DNA of 64,000 nucleotides, from NCBI RefSeq assembly GCF_963924675.1, contig NC_089228.1:89558894-89622893 (forward strand), in the 5' to 3' direction. The notes below the pieces were generated by a model. It saw only the letters and a list, made by a program, of their open reading frames with translations. It was not told the DNA's origin and made no database searches. The position numbers were made by a program, and so were the translations under genes. Below, piece after piece: positions 23,271 through 34,689 of the stretch. Within the stretch, counting starts at the first letter, position 1; every line of letters begins with the position of its first letter. The DNA comes from Phocoena phocoena. Taxonomy: Eukaryota; Chordata; Mammalia; Artiodactyla; Phocoenidae.

Positions 23271-24200
23271 TGTGATCAAAAGCTAATAGATAAGGATAGG
23301 ATTGGGGAGACATGGCCTAATAGTTATTTGTATGGAAGAAGCTCTTAGGAGAAATTCTTATTCATATTAATTTAAAATTGTTTTCTTGGAATAGATGACA
23401 ATAGGTCTGAGTTCTATACTGAGGGACCAAAAGAAATAATGTAAATTTACTTCTATATGGCAGGGATATTTTTAACTTCTAGAAACAGTAATTTTATAGT
23501 CTCCATCTACAATGCACTGGTCATTTCTTCCTTGGAAAATTATTTTCAGTTTTGTGTAATGGTTTTTAAGAGAGACAGGGACATACAATAGTTTCTCAGG
23601 AGGGGGGTAGCTAAAATAGTATGGGATCTTAAAATCACACCATTATTGAAGGACTAGTTTAGCCAATGGAAAGGAAGGCTTAGAAGGGAAAAGAAAAAAA
23701 GGCTCTTTTCACAGATTTTGACCGCAGTCAATAGGAAGAAAATATTTTTTATTTCATTAGGCAAAACTAGGAAGTGGTTAAGAGTTTGGGGGCAGCAGAT
23801 TTTAACTCAATATGAGCAAAATTTTTAACCAATATGCTTTTTCCACAGTGACTCTCATGGGTTACATATGAGCCCCATATATTTGTTATTTTCTTGGAAG
23901 AACCAATCGACACAAAAATGTTTCACTGTTTAAAGAGAGTCCCTCCCCTTCCCCAGTTAAAAACTGAGAGCAGACTGTGTTTGTCTGTGCATCAGCATAC
24001 TGTATGGTCGGGGACAATGTTGGCTAAGGGTGTTATAAATATATGTTCCATACATGTATGAATAAAATAATTGTTTTTTAACATCTATCTTCTCATTTCA
24101 AAAACAATGTTCTACCTGTCTTAAGACTTTGTGAATGATTATATAATTGACTTTTGTTAGCAAAATATTAATGTATACTTCTAAGCTACAATGATAAGTA
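23271..24200. other. Unclassified AT-rich stretch
   Basis: No gene or named repeat recognised. Confidence 0.4.
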
Positions 24201-24271
24201 TTGCATGGGCCAAAACGTTGTTCAGGTTTTTTTGTAACATGTTGCCCGAATGAACTTTTTGGCCAACCCAA
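24201..24271. mobile_element. Short mariner-type MITE (71 bp, near-palindrome)
   Basis: The right end reads, in reverse complement, TTGGGTTGGCCAAAAAGTTC, and the left end TTGCATGGGCCAAAACGTTG matches it with a few changes. The two halves form an imperfect hairpin. TA dinucleotides flank it (24199-24200, 24272-24273). This resembles the cetartiodactyl mariner miniature elements, analogous to primate MADE1. Confidence 0.88.
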
Positions 24272-24449
24272 TACATAGTAGGACCTGACCTCTGTCTCCC
24301 AGGGAGGAATTAAATGTAGCCATACTCAATTTCCATATAATTTATACAAACTATTCCTATGTCCTGTCACGATGTTTCATATTGATGAGTTTACTTCCCT
24401 CAATAAAGCACTTCAAGGAGAAGGACTATGTCTTCTCAGATTCCATATG

Positions 24450-25893
24450 AAAGTACTGGAGGTTCTAGCCAGCTCAATAGGATAAAAAAAAAAAAGAAAT
24501 AAAAATATAAAGATTAGAGAGGAGGACATAAACTGTAACTTTTAAAAGAAGATATGATTTTCTACTTAGAAAAATTGAATCTACATACAAATAAGTAAAA
24601 TGAATAAAAATTTAAAAGGTTGCTATATATAATAGATCAATTTCAAAAGTAAATTGCAACAAACAGAATATGTAGTGTAAAAAAAAAAAAAGAGAGAGAG
24701 AACATTTACAAGTGCAAAAGAAAATGTAAAGTACCTGGAACAAATCTAATAAAAATGATCAAGGTATTTCAATAAGACTTTATTGAAAACATCAAGATCT
24801 GAATAAATCGAGAGAAATACAATACTCATAGAGCACAAGATTCTATATATCACAAAGATTTCAGTTCTCCACAAATGAGAATTTCTCCACAAGTTGAGAA
24901 AGAAATTCAATACAATTCCAGTCAAAGCCCAAGAGTTTTTCATGAAACTAACAAGCTGGTTCTAAAATTTATATGGAAGAAGAAGGTCCCAGAATGTCAA
25001 GATGCTCCTGAAGAACTATGTGGTGGAACACATCATACCAGGTACCAAGACTTTCATACATCAACTGTAATTATGACGTTGTGGTATTGGCCCAGAGTAG
25101 ACACAGAGACCAGTGGAATAATATAGTGAGCTTAGAAACAGATCAGCACAAAAATGAGAATTCGATATATGACAGAGCTGGATCGCTGGGAAAAATAGGA
25201 ACAGGTTGATAAAAGTTTCTGAAACATCTAATAATCCATATGTAAAAAATGAAACCTGAATTCTATCTCACATCATACCCAAGAATTAATTATAGATGAG
25301 ACTTAAGTATAAAACAAAATTTTAAAAAGCTTTAGTTAACCAAGATGTCTTTCAGTAGGTAAATGGATAAACAACTGTGGTGCATCCATACAATGGAATA
25401 TTACACAGCGATGAAAAGAAATGAGTTGTCAAGCCATGAAAAAACAGGGAGGAACCTTAAAAGCATGTTGTTAAATGAAAAGAGCCAATCTGAAAAGACT
25501 ACAAACTGTGGGATCTCTACTATATGACATTCTGGAGAAGGCAAATCTACAGAGGTGGAGATGGGGGAGGGAAGGATAAATAGGTGGAGCACAGAATATA
25601 TTGAGAGCAGTGAAACCATATTGTTTGATACAGTAGTGATGGGTACATGTCATTATACATATTTCAAAACATATAGAATGTACAACACAAAGAGTGAACT
25701 CTAAGGTGAACTATGGACTCCCGTTAATAATAATGTATCAGTATTTGTTCATTAATTGTAACAAATGTATCACACTAATGCAAGATGTAAATAATAGAGA
25801 AAACTGGGGGTGGGTGGGAAGAGAGGGGTTTGTGGTAACTCTTTGTACTTTCCAATCGATTTTTCTGTAAACCTAAAATTGCTCTTAAAAAAT
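24450..25893 (+). mobile_element. Old L1M LINE, degenerate ORF2 and 3'UTR
   Basis: Forward L1: 'tactggaggttctagccagctcaata', 'attccagtcaaagcccaagag', 'aaatttatatggaagaag', 'ggtaaatggataaacaactgtgg', 'acaatggaatattacacagcg' and the L1MB-type end 'tctgtaaacctaaaattgctc'. A broken ORF2 fragment is readable at 24875-25126 (KLVLKFIWKKKVPE). A SINE follows at 25903. Confidence 0.85.
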
Positions 25894-25902
25894 CTATTAA
25901 TT

Positions 25903-26116
25903 GGGCTTCCCAGGTGGCACGGTGGTTGAGAGTCTGCCTGCTGATGCAAGGGACGCGGGTTTGTGCCCCGGTCCGGGAAGATCCTGCATGCCGTGGAGCG
26001 GCTGGGCCCGTGAGCCGTGACCACTGGGCCTGTGCGTCCGGAGCCTTTGCTCCGCAACGGGAGAGGCCACAACGGTGAGAGGACCGCGTACCACAAAAAT
26101 GAAAACAAAAAAACCC
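25903..26116 (+). mobile_element. CHR-type SINE, full length
   Basis: Starts GGGCTTCCCAGGTGGCACGG and ends in an A-rich tail. The 9-bp duplication CTATTAATT lies at 25894-25902 and 26117-26125. Confidence 0.94.
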
Positions 26117-26125
26117 CTATTAATT

Positions 26126-26575
26126 AAAAATTTAGGAGATAATAGAAAATAAGCTTATCTGTGAATTATGGGTAAGATAGATTTCTTAAATAAGATGCAA
26201 CAATAAAGAAAAAGGTTGAATATGTGACTAAATTTAAATTAAGATCATTTACTTAAAAACACCATGAAGAGAGTGAAACACAAGCTACAGCCTGGGAGAA
26301 GATATTTGCAATAATTACGACTGATAAATGTTTAGTACTGGTATCCAGAACATATAAAATACTCCTAAAAATAAAACAGAAATAGATAAAACACAAAACA
26401 AGTTATAGAAAGATAGGCAAAAAACATGAATAGATATTTCAGAGAAGAGGACACATGAATGGTCCCTAGACAAATAGAAAGATGCTAAACTTCATTACTA
26501 ATAAGAAAAAATAATAAAAAGACCTAACCTTCACCAGTCTGACAAAAGCTTAAAAGGCTATCAATACCAAGTGTG
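26126..26575 (+). mobile_element. L1 ORF2 fragment, older
   Basis: 'aagctacagcctgggagaagatatttgcaa', 'gatatttcagagaagaggacacatgaatgg', 'cttcattactaataagaaa' are forward L1 ORF2 C-terminal DNA. No intact frame. Confidence 0.8.
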
Positions 26576-26589
26576 TTTTGTGTTGTTGT

Positions 26590-27286
26590 TTTTTTTTTTT
26601 TTAAGCTTTTTAAGGAACCTCCATACTGTTCTCCATAGTGACTGTATCTATTTACATTCCCACCAACAGTGCAGGAGAGTTCCCTTTTCTTCACACCTTC
26701 TCCAGCATGTATTGTTTGTAGATTTTTTTTTTTTTTTTTTTGCGGTACGCGGGCCTCTCACTGCTGCGGCCTCTCCCACTGCAGAGCACAGGCTCCGGAC
26801 GCGCAGGCTCAGCGGCCATGGCTCATGGGCCCAGCCGCTCCGCGGCACGTGGGATCCTCCCGGACCGGGGCACGAACCCATGTCCCCTGCATCGGCAGGC
26901 AGACCCCCAACCACTGCGCCACCAGGGAAGCCCTGTTTGTAGATTTTTTGATGATGGCCATTCTGAATGGTGTGAGGTGATAGATACCTCATTGTGGTTT
27001 TGATTTGTATTTCTCTAATGATTAGTGATGTTGAGCGAAGATGTGGCACATATATACAATGGGATATTACTCAGCCATAAAAAGGAACAAAACTGAATTA
27101 TTTGTAATGAGGTGGATCGATCTAAAGTCTGTCATACAGAGTGAAGTAAGTAAGAAAGACAAAAACAAATACCATGTGCTAACGCATACATATGGAATCT
27201 AAAAAAATGGTAGTGATGAACCTAGTGGCAGGGCAGGAATAAAGACGCAGACATAGAGAATGGACTTGAGGACACGGGGGGGAAGG
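26590..27286 (+). mobile_element. L1 insertion with 5' inversion (twin priming), SINE inside
   Basis: The right part (27037-27286) is forward L1: 'gaagatgtggcacatatatacaatgg', 'ggaatctaaaaaaatgg'. The left part (26590-27036, minus the SINE) is upstream L1 sequence in inverted orientation: 'aaggaacctccatactgttctcc', 'gatggccattctgaatggtg'. An inverted 5' segment followed by a sense 3' segment is the product of twin-primed reverse transcription. Confidence 0.85.
26728..26933 (-). mobile_element. CHR-type SINE inside the inverted L1 segment
   Basis: Full reverse SINE; perfect 15-bp duplication TGTTTGTAGATTTTT at 26713-26727 and 26934-26948. CpG-rich and therefore young. Confidence 0.96.
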
Positions 27287-27446
27287 GGTGGCTCATGGGC
27301 CCTAGGGTGTGGCAGTTGTGGCTCATGGGCCCTAGGGTGCAGGCCCAGTAGTTGTGGTGCACAGGCTTAGTTGCTCTGTGGCATCTTCCTGGACCAAGGC
27401 TTGAACCCATGTCCCCTGCATTGGCAGGTGGATTCTTAACCACTGC
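27287..27446 (-). mobile_element. Older CHR-1/Bov-tA-like SINE with internal duplication
   Basis: Reverse SINE ('cttgaacccatgtcccctgcattggcaggtgg', 'cttaaccactgc'). Its distal part contains GGCTCATGGGCCCTAGGGTG twice, 30 bp apart, separated by TGGCAGTTGT. No A-tail is visible at the junction with the L1 on its left. Confidence 0.85.
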
Positions 27447-27469
27447 TAATGGTTAACTTGTGATAATTA

Positions 27470-27900
27470 ATTGTTAAATAATTGTTAAATTGTGATATAG
27501 TTTATATAAAGGAATACCACACAGCAGTGAAAATGATTAAGGTATTTTAACCACATCCCTGTATGGATGAATTGCAAAAACCTTTTGAGTGTTAAAAAAA
27601 ACCCCACAAGGAATGGGGAATTCTTATACAGAGGTCAAAACAAACTAACCCTAACAATTACGCTTAGAGATGTATACATACATGGCAAAGTTACAAAAAG
27701 AAGCAATACATACTTAACATAAAATTCAAATAATTGTCACCTTTGTGAGATGGTAATTCATTGAGAAGGGACACATAGGACTTTTTAGTTCAAGTCTTTT
27801 GTTCACTTATTCCCGTAAAGAATTTTGAGAAACTATGTATTTGTTCCTACATTTTAAAATTACCATCTAAAAATGTTCATTAGAAGTTGAAAGAGTTGCA
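27470..27900 (+). mobile_element. Old L1M 3' portion
   Basis: 'aggaataccacacagcagtgaaaatg', 'ccctgtatggatgaattgc', 'gatggtaattcattgagaaggg' and 'actttttagttcaagtc' are typical of old L1M 3' ends. No frame kept. Confidence 0.65.
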
Positions 27901-28049
27901 AAGAATGTAATTTCCAGTGTTGTAAAATTTGACATTTAAAAATAAAACTCATATCTTGCTTTTAAAAGTATTCAATAAGATATAAAACTATAATAATTTT
28001 ATACTGTTACCAACAACCATTTAAAACATATGTAAACAAGCTCTTTAAC

Positions 28050-28315
28050 TTGTTAAAGAATATGGGGAAGGGGAGGAGGGATAAGTTAGGAGTTTGGGAT
28101 TAACATATACACACTACTATATATAAAATAGATAACCAACAAGGACCTACTGTATAGCACAGGGAACTATTCAGTATTTTGTAATAACCTATAAGGGAAA
28201 AGAATCTGAAAAAAATAGGTATAAAGTAGGTATAACTGAATCACACTGCTGTACACCTGAAATTGACACAACATTGTAAATCAACTAATCTTCAGTAAAA
28301 CAAAACATTAAAATA
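28050..28315 (+). mobile_element. L1 3'UTR fragment
   Basis: Forward: 'ggagggataagttaggagtttggg', 'caacaaggacctactgtatagcac', 'gctgtacacctgaaattgac', 'gtaaatcaactaatcttcag', then an A-rich tail. It starts within the 3'UTR, so it is extremely 5' truncated. Confidence 0.9.
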
Positions 28316-30114
28316 TGTAAATCTTCCCTTTTTCTCTTTGAATAATATTTCTATCCTACTTCCTCCACAAGCTTTTGTCCTAATATATCTTTATGATTGA
28401 AACTCTTCTCTTGATTATCCTATCATACTTATCCAAAACAAAATATGCGTATACGTGTAATTTTAACATTTATCTCATTTTCTGAAGTCATAAGGCTCCA
28501 AGATTAAAAAAAATTACCTTTGTAATTATTATTAGTACCCACTTTATCAAAAATTCTTAAATATGTTATAACTGTTGATAAATAATTATTAAACACAAAA
28601 AGTAAAATTTATTGGAAATAAATCTTTTTTGGGCTTATTTATTTATTTATCTATTTTACATTTTACTGAAGTATAGTTGGCTTTGGAAATAAATCCTTTT
28701 ATAAGAAGAATCATGATCTTACTTCTTCTCTGCTTTTAATAAAGAGAATGGTTTATACTGGTAATAACTGGTGGGGCTAGCAGTTATTTCATATACTTTT
28801 TTTTATTAATAGGAGATATAAAATAATAAACATTTCATAGGATGAAATAATACGAGGATGCAATGTAATTACAAAAAATTCATAATATAATTGATAAAAT
28901 GGGTTTTAATTACTACATTGAGTACCACATACCAAAATGGAAAGAAGTTACATAAAAATTTTAACTTTGGATTTTACCCAAAGTTATCCTGATATTTTTG
29001 GCAGTCCCAGAAAACATTCCAGTAACACTGAAAAGAATCAGAATCATTCTGCTTCTTCAGCTGATCAAGATGTTTTTATTTCCAGCAAATGACACACCCT
29101 AGGAAAGAGTATTGAAAATAGCTGAAAAGAAATGCTTGTTTTTAAATATATGAAAAAAGAAAGCCCAAGTTTTCAGTGTTGAGTATTTATCATCCATGCT
29201 TTCTTTGTTTTTCTCTCCCAGGACTCTTCCTCATTCTTTGAAAATAAACTGGGGAAGAAAGAGGTAGAAAATTATCATTGCCACCCCCATCCTTATCACT
29301 ACCATAGATCTGATTTCAGAACATCTTGACAGGAGCCACAATACTTGATTCTAAAATTCATGCTTTACCATTGACAGAAATATGCATAAAATGGGAAACA
29401 CAGAAAGGCCTGTGGGTTTATGGTACCTTGCTTAATCCTCAGGAGACCTGGCCCATTTGGAGATGAGAGGGGTTCACACCCAGGACCCTGGTGCACTGTG
29501 AGATTTGCAATGGGTGCTTTGGTCAAGTGGGAGAAGGACTATTGGGAACTCAAGAGTTCTCGGGCAAATTGAGTTAAGGAAGAGTATATATGGAATTTGG
29601 GTATCTAGAAATAATTTACTTAAACTGGTGGATGCTTAGGTACCCCCAGAAAGTCCTTATGTACCTGAGTTGGGGTGGGGGGATGAGGGCGGTACATGCC
29701 TTGGTTTGGAGAGCACTGTTGATGATATCCCTGATGTTCTAATTCTTAAAAGAGTTGTGGGAACATGCATATATCTTTAATTTGGTTATTTTAATTTAAA
29801 TTATATATATATGTGTGTATATATATTATTACATTTACATATATAATGTACCTCTCAATAAATATAGTTTAAAAAATCTACAATGGTTGCAGGGCAGTTT
29901 TATTTCTCATCCACATACACGGAAACTGCAGCCCAGGAAGACTGAATTCATAGCTGTGACATTTGCCGGAAAATCTAAAATTTTCACAGCTGGCAGGAGA
30001 ATCTCTTTCAGGGAGAAAATTATCTTTATGTAGGAAAATAATAAGTCCTTTTATAGGCTGGATTTTAAAGAGCTTGGAAGGAAAGAGATAGTTTAATTGT
30101 TTTACATTAAAAAA
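28316..30114. other. AT-rich non-coding block with a TA/TG-rich tract
   Basis: No gene recognised. A TA/TG-rich low-complexity tract spans about 29797-29850; the 72-codon frame starting there is a by-product of it. A tiny L1 insertion sits at 28625-28682. Confidence 0.45.
28625..28682 (-). mobile_element. Very short (58-bp) L1 3' insertion
   Basis: 'cattttactgaagtatagttg' is the reversed L1 3'UTR terminus, preceded by a T-rich stretch with degenerate TTTA repeats. The perfect 13-bp duplication TTGGAAATAAATC at 28612-28624 and 28683-28695 shows it is a separate, extremely truncated retrotransposition event. Confidence 0.85.
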
Positions 30115-31280
30115 TGAGGGAATTCAGATAAACCCTCATACATATGGTCAAATGATCTTCAACATATGGGTGTCAAGACTACTCAATGGGAAAAGGACAG
30201 CCTAAGATTGTGTTGAGAAGCTGGAAATCCATCTGCAAAAAACTGAAGTTGGACTCTTATCTTACACCATATACGAAAATTAACTCAAAATGGATTAAAG
30301 ACATACACGTAAGACCTAAAACTGGAAAACTAGAAGAAAACATAGGGGAAAAACGTTATGACATTGGATGTGGCAATGATTTTTTATATATGACAAAAAA
30401 GCACAAGTAACAAAAGTAAAAAGGGAGAAATGGGACATCAAACTTAAAAACTTTTGTGCATCAAAGGACACAATCAACAGAGTGAAAAGGCAACATATGG
30501 AATGGGAGAAAATATTTGAAAATTATATATCTCATAAAGGGTTAATAGCCAGATATACAGAGAACTCCTACATCTCAACAAAAAGTCAAATAACATGACC
30601 AAAAAATAGGTAACGGGCTTAAACAGACATTTCTCTAAAGATGATGTAAAATGGTTAACAAGCATATGAAAACGTGCTCAGCATTACTAACCAGCAGAGA
30701 AATGTAAATCAAAACCGCAATGAGATTACCTCACACCCGTCCGGATGGCTACTACCGAATGAAAACAAAACAGAAAATAACAAGCGTTGGTAAGAATGTT
30801 GAGAAATTGGAAGCCTTGTGCACTGTTGCTGGGATTGTAAAATGGCACGACTGCTATGGAAAACAGTACGATGGTTCCTCAAAAAATTAAAGAGAGAACT
30901 ACCATATCATCCAGCAATCCCACTTATGGGGGATATATCCAAAGGGTTGAAAGTAGGGTCTCAAAGAGATATTTACACACCCATTTTGATAGCAGCACTA
31001 TCACCATAGCAAAGAGGTGGAAACAATCCAAGTGTCCATCAACAGATGAATGGATAAACAAAATGTGGCCTTTACATATAATGAAATATTGTTCAGTCTT
31101 CAAAAGAAAGAAAATCCTGTCACATGCTACAACATGGATCAACCTTGAGGACATGAAATAAGCCAGTGACCAAAAGAAAAATATCGTATGATTCCACTTA
31201 TAGGAGGTATCTAAGGTAGTCAAATTCATGGAAACAAAGTAGAATGGTGGTTACCAGGGGCTAGGGGGAGGGGAAAGGAG
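30115..31280 (+). mobile_element. L1 ORF2 C-terminal half and 3' end
   Basis: Forward L1: 'caaatgatcttcaacatatggg', 'tcaaaatggattaaagacatac', 'gcattactaaccagcagagaaatg', 'ccagcaatcccacttatggg', 'gtgtccatcaacagatgaatgg'. The frame at 30186-30410 retains ORF2-like residues ([21 protein letters not shown]) but is closed by stops. Moderately old. Confidence 0.88.
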
Positions 31281-31284
31281 AGCT

Positions 31285-31667
31285 GTTTAAAGAGTACAGG
31301 CACTCCTCTGCTCAAATCCTTGCAGTGGCTCCTGATCGAAATCAGAGGAACAAAGTTGTTGTAATGGCCCCCAAGGTCCCCATAGGCTGGCTCTCCACAC
31401 CTCTCTGGCCCATCTCCTCCCTCTCTCCCCTCAATCACTCTGCACCAGGCTTCCTGGCAGCCTGTTGTTTCTCCACTCTGCCAGACCTACTCCTGTCGTT
31501 GGGCCTTTGTGCTAGACAGTTCCTCTTTCTGGAATAGTCTTTGCCCAGAAATCTGCCTGGCTAACTCCTTAGCTGCTTTCAAGTCTTTGTTTAAATGTGA
31601 TCTTAATGAGGTCTACCCTGGCCACCCTATAAAACACTACAACATATGTACCCTGCATATACATATC

Positions 31668-31714
<47 letters not shown>

Positions 31715-31840
31715 ATGTTTTTGTTGTCTTCCCCTGCTAGAGTATAAGCTCCATTGGGGGAGGTATTTTTGTCTGTTTGTGCTTTAGAATAGTGCTTTAT
31801 AAATAACAGTTCCTCAATAAACATTTGCTGAATGTCAACT
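31285..31840 (+). mobile_element. L2 LINE 3' end with a (TA)n expansion
   Basis: A well-preserved forward L2: 'tgcagtggctcctgatcg', 'gcctttgtgctagacagttcc', 'ctttctggaatagtctttgc', 'ggctaactccttagctgc', 'gtataagctccattggggg', 'tcctcaataaacatttgctg'. The (TA)n run sits in the middle. Confidence 0.85.
31673..31711. repeat. (TA)n microsatellite
   Basis: About 19 near-perfect TA units within the L2 copy. Confidence 0.97.
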
Positions 31841-32658
31841 CAGTCTTCACAAGCAAAATCCCTGTTTCCCCAAGTGAATCTGGGGAATGTTCATTCTGAA
31901 GGATGCACCACGTACACACACAAAAAGTCCTGTGGCCAACGGAGCTTGACGTTCCTTTCTTAGAGACTGCCAACAGGAGCGCCTGCTAGTATGTTTTTGA
32001 GATACTCTGAAATAATTGACCAATAATGATGGAAATTGTTTCAAAGTAAATGAAAGTTGCAGAAATGGCACAATAGGAGTATAGGAAAGGCTTAGGGAAT
32101 AGGGACAAATACCTACTTTAGTCCTATAAATAACAGACTACAGTGTACACTCAGCATTTAGGGCTGGCCAGCCTAATGTGCTGACACGGAGAGCCACGCA
32201 GGCTCTGAACAACAGGCTGGGTCATGAGGATTTAAGTGAGAAGTCATGAGTACCACTGGCTGCACTGATTGCCAGGAAACCATCCATCCCTTCATTCTAA
32301 AGCATTGTTGTGCTTGACACTATCATTGGGCCTAGGAATCAGGCAGCAGAACAAAGAGTGAAGAGTAAGGTAAAAATATGGGTTGAGGGAGCGTCCAAGT
32401 GGCCTCTGATCTGAATACGAGGTCTAGGATTAAAGGATTAATGCTGGGCAGCTCCCTGAAGCCTAAGATGGCAGCGGTCTCAGCAACGACACCCACAGTG
32501 GGGCTGGGGCACGGGATGGAGAATGTCAGGACACCCAAAGCATATCAGGACACCAAGCATGTCAGGACAGCCAAAGGAAGTAAGAAAAAAAAAAAAAAAA
32601 ACAAAAAACCTCTGAATATCTGAGATAGATAGCATAGAGCTAACTTAAAAACGAGGTA
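31841..32658. other. Unclassified stretch with a short degenerate tandem repeat
   Basis: No gene or named repeat. At about 32524-32578 a 17-19 bp unit of the form TGTCAGGACACCCAAAGCA occurs three times with small changes, followed by an A-rich tract (32584-32608). Confidence 0.45.
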
Positions 32659-32879
32659 GGGCTTCCCTGGTGGCGCAGTGGTTGAGAGTCTGCCTGCCGA
32701 TGCAGGGGACACGGGTTCACGCCCTGGTCCGGGAAGATCCCACATGCCGCGGAGCAGCTGGGCCCGTGAGCCATGGCCGCTGAGCCTGCGCGTCCGGAGC
32801 CTGTGCTCCGCAACGGAAGAGGCCACAACAGTGAGAGGCCCGCGTACCACAAAAAAAGTTTAAAAAAAAAAAACAAAAA
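32659..32879 (+). mobile_element. CHR-type SINE, full length
   Basis: Starts GGGCTTCCCTGGTGGCGCAG and ends in a long A-rich tail. The 12-bp duplication AAAAACGAGGTA lies at 32647-32658 and 32880-32891. The right copy ends exactly at the first base of a Tigger-like element, so the SINE landed at the Tigger boundary. Confidence 0.96.
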
Positions 32880-32891
32880 AAAAACGAGGTA

Positions 32892-33072
32892 CAGTCGGCC
32901 CTCCGTACATATAGTTTGCATACAGTACTACGTTTTCCGTCAGCAGTAGGTTGAATCCGCGGATGTGGAGCTCGCAGACAGGAGAGTCTACTGTAAGACT
33001 CGTGCTTCCATGGATTTTGATGTCTGCCGCACGTCCTGGAACCAACCGTCCCCGGATACTGAGGGACAACTG
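32892..33072. mobile_element. Tigger-like non-autonomous DNA element
   Basis: The 5' end is CAGTCGGCCCTCCGTAC and the 3' end is GATACTGAGGGACAACTG; the ends are imperfect inverted repeats. TA flanks both sides (32890-32891, 33073-33074). The 181-bp length is far too short for a transposase. Confidence 0.88.
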
Positions 33073-33074
33073 TA

Positions 33075-33479
33075 CTTGACTTCTACAAGAACTCCTTAGG
33101 CATTCTGCCAAAGCCTAGCAATTTTAGAGTTCCCTAACTCACAGGAGAACCAGAATAGCAGTCAAGGCAGCAACAACCGAAATACGACGAGAGGAGATTG
33201 AAAAGCTAAAAAGTAGACACAGTAATTGAAAAAGCTGACCTCTTTGGGCGTAGTTTAGTGTACGGACACATTGTTGACAAGTCAATGGACTCCAAGACAT
33301 CACTCTATTGCAGGATGGGTTCTTGACTTATCAGCAAAAACTCAGTAATGGTCACGAACTCCATTTAAGTATGCAGGGACATGTGCGATGCATTTTAGAA
33401 ACCTCTCCCTCCCCAAAGGCTAAAGTTAAAAATAAAATGTTAGCTTGTACAGGGTAAGCTCCGCTGAGCAGAGATAATT
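33075..33479. other. Unclassified non-coding stretch
   Basis: Nothing recognised. Confidence 0.4.
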
Positions 33480-33900
33480 AATATTTTTTGAACAATTACT
33501 TGATGATGGGTTATTTCATATATAATCTTTCCTTCAGTCCTTACACCAGCCACAAGAGACTGTAATTCTTTTTTTTTTTTTTTTTTTTTGCGGTACGCGG
33601 GCCTGTCACTGTTGTGGCCTCTCCCGTTGCGGAGCACAGGCTCTGGACGCGCAGGCTCAGTGGCCATGGCTCACGGGCCCAGCCGCTCCGAGGCATGTAG
33701 GGATCCTCGTGGACCGGGGCACGAACCCGCGTCCCCTGCATCGGCAGGCGGACTCTCAACCACTGCGCCACCAGGGAAGCCCGAGACCGTAATTCTTATT
33801 TCCACATTATAGAGGAGGAAATGGAGACTTGAAGAAGATAATTGATTTGCTCAAAGTCACAAAACTAGTAGAAAGCAGTACTGGTTTTCGGGTCCAGTTT
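33480..33900 (-). mobile_element. MIR SINE split by a young SINE
   Basis: Left part 'ttgaacaattacttgatgatggg...cttacaccagccac' and right part 'attatagaggaggaaatggagac...ttgctcaaagtcacaaaactag' together read as one reversed MIR once the SINE at 33571-33782 is removed. Confidence 0.75.
33571..33782 (-). mobile_element. CHR-type SINE inside MIR
   Basis: Full reverse SINE. The 15-bp duplication GAGACTGTAATTCTT / GAGACCGTAATTCTT (one mismatch) is at 33556-33570 and 33783-33797. Confidence 0.96.
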
Positions 33901-34689
33901 TGCTTTGCTCTAAAGGCTGGGTTCTTTAGATTTTCATTACCTGTTTCTTTTCTACATTTTTAGCCTCCAATCCTGCCCACTCAGAAGTTGTGCAAAACCG
34001 TATTTATAAATATCGTTCTGTGTATTTTTAGTTAATGGTGTTTTGTTAGTGAGATTTATTTCTACATTTGCTTATCCGTGACTAATTTCTGCTTCGTATT
34101 TCTCATAACTGGCTTCTTTCAGAGGTTGGCATATTATTTTGGATTCTTTTGTCTTTAGACATATCAGCATCTCCCTGATGTAAGTACAGAGGTTAGCAGG
34201 CTGAGAGGATTTGTGTCGATTTATCTGGAATGACTAAATGATAGTATTCTCAGGGGAAAATGCTATATTATGCAGCAGTAAGAGCTAAATCTAGTAGGTG
34301 TTCAGTTATATTAATTTCTTAATTTTTCTGAACATGAACGATTATAAAAACGATGTTTAACTGTGACCTCAACTCAGAAAATATGTTAGGCAGGTAGGAG
34401 GTAACAGATGCTCCAAGCAAACGCAGAATGGTTGAGCTAAAACGTGATGGAGTAGGGCACTGATTGCAAAATCTAAATTCCCTATGGTTTTGTGTGGATG
34501 ATGCTTAAAGAAACTGTTTAGAAAACAAGAGTGATACCCATCGTGGGTCAGTTCAGACCATTCTCCGGATCAGATCTCAAATGTTGGGCGTGGAGTTAAA
34601 TGTTCTATGCAGGCAACAGTTTCTGCCGTTTTCCTGAAGGTGGACTCCTAGTATAATAAAAAGATCTCTGTGTAATAAAAAGAACAATG
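33901..34689. other. Repeat-poor stretch upstream of MBOAT1
   Basis: No gene or clear repeat. Low repeat content near the promoter makes conserved regulatory DNA plausible but unshown. Confidence 0.4.

Noticed and set aside
31673..31711. CRISPR-like array or origin-like AT repeat
   Set aside because: A simple (TA)n microsatellite inside an L2 copy; no spacers or repeat-spacer periodicity exists anywhere in the window.
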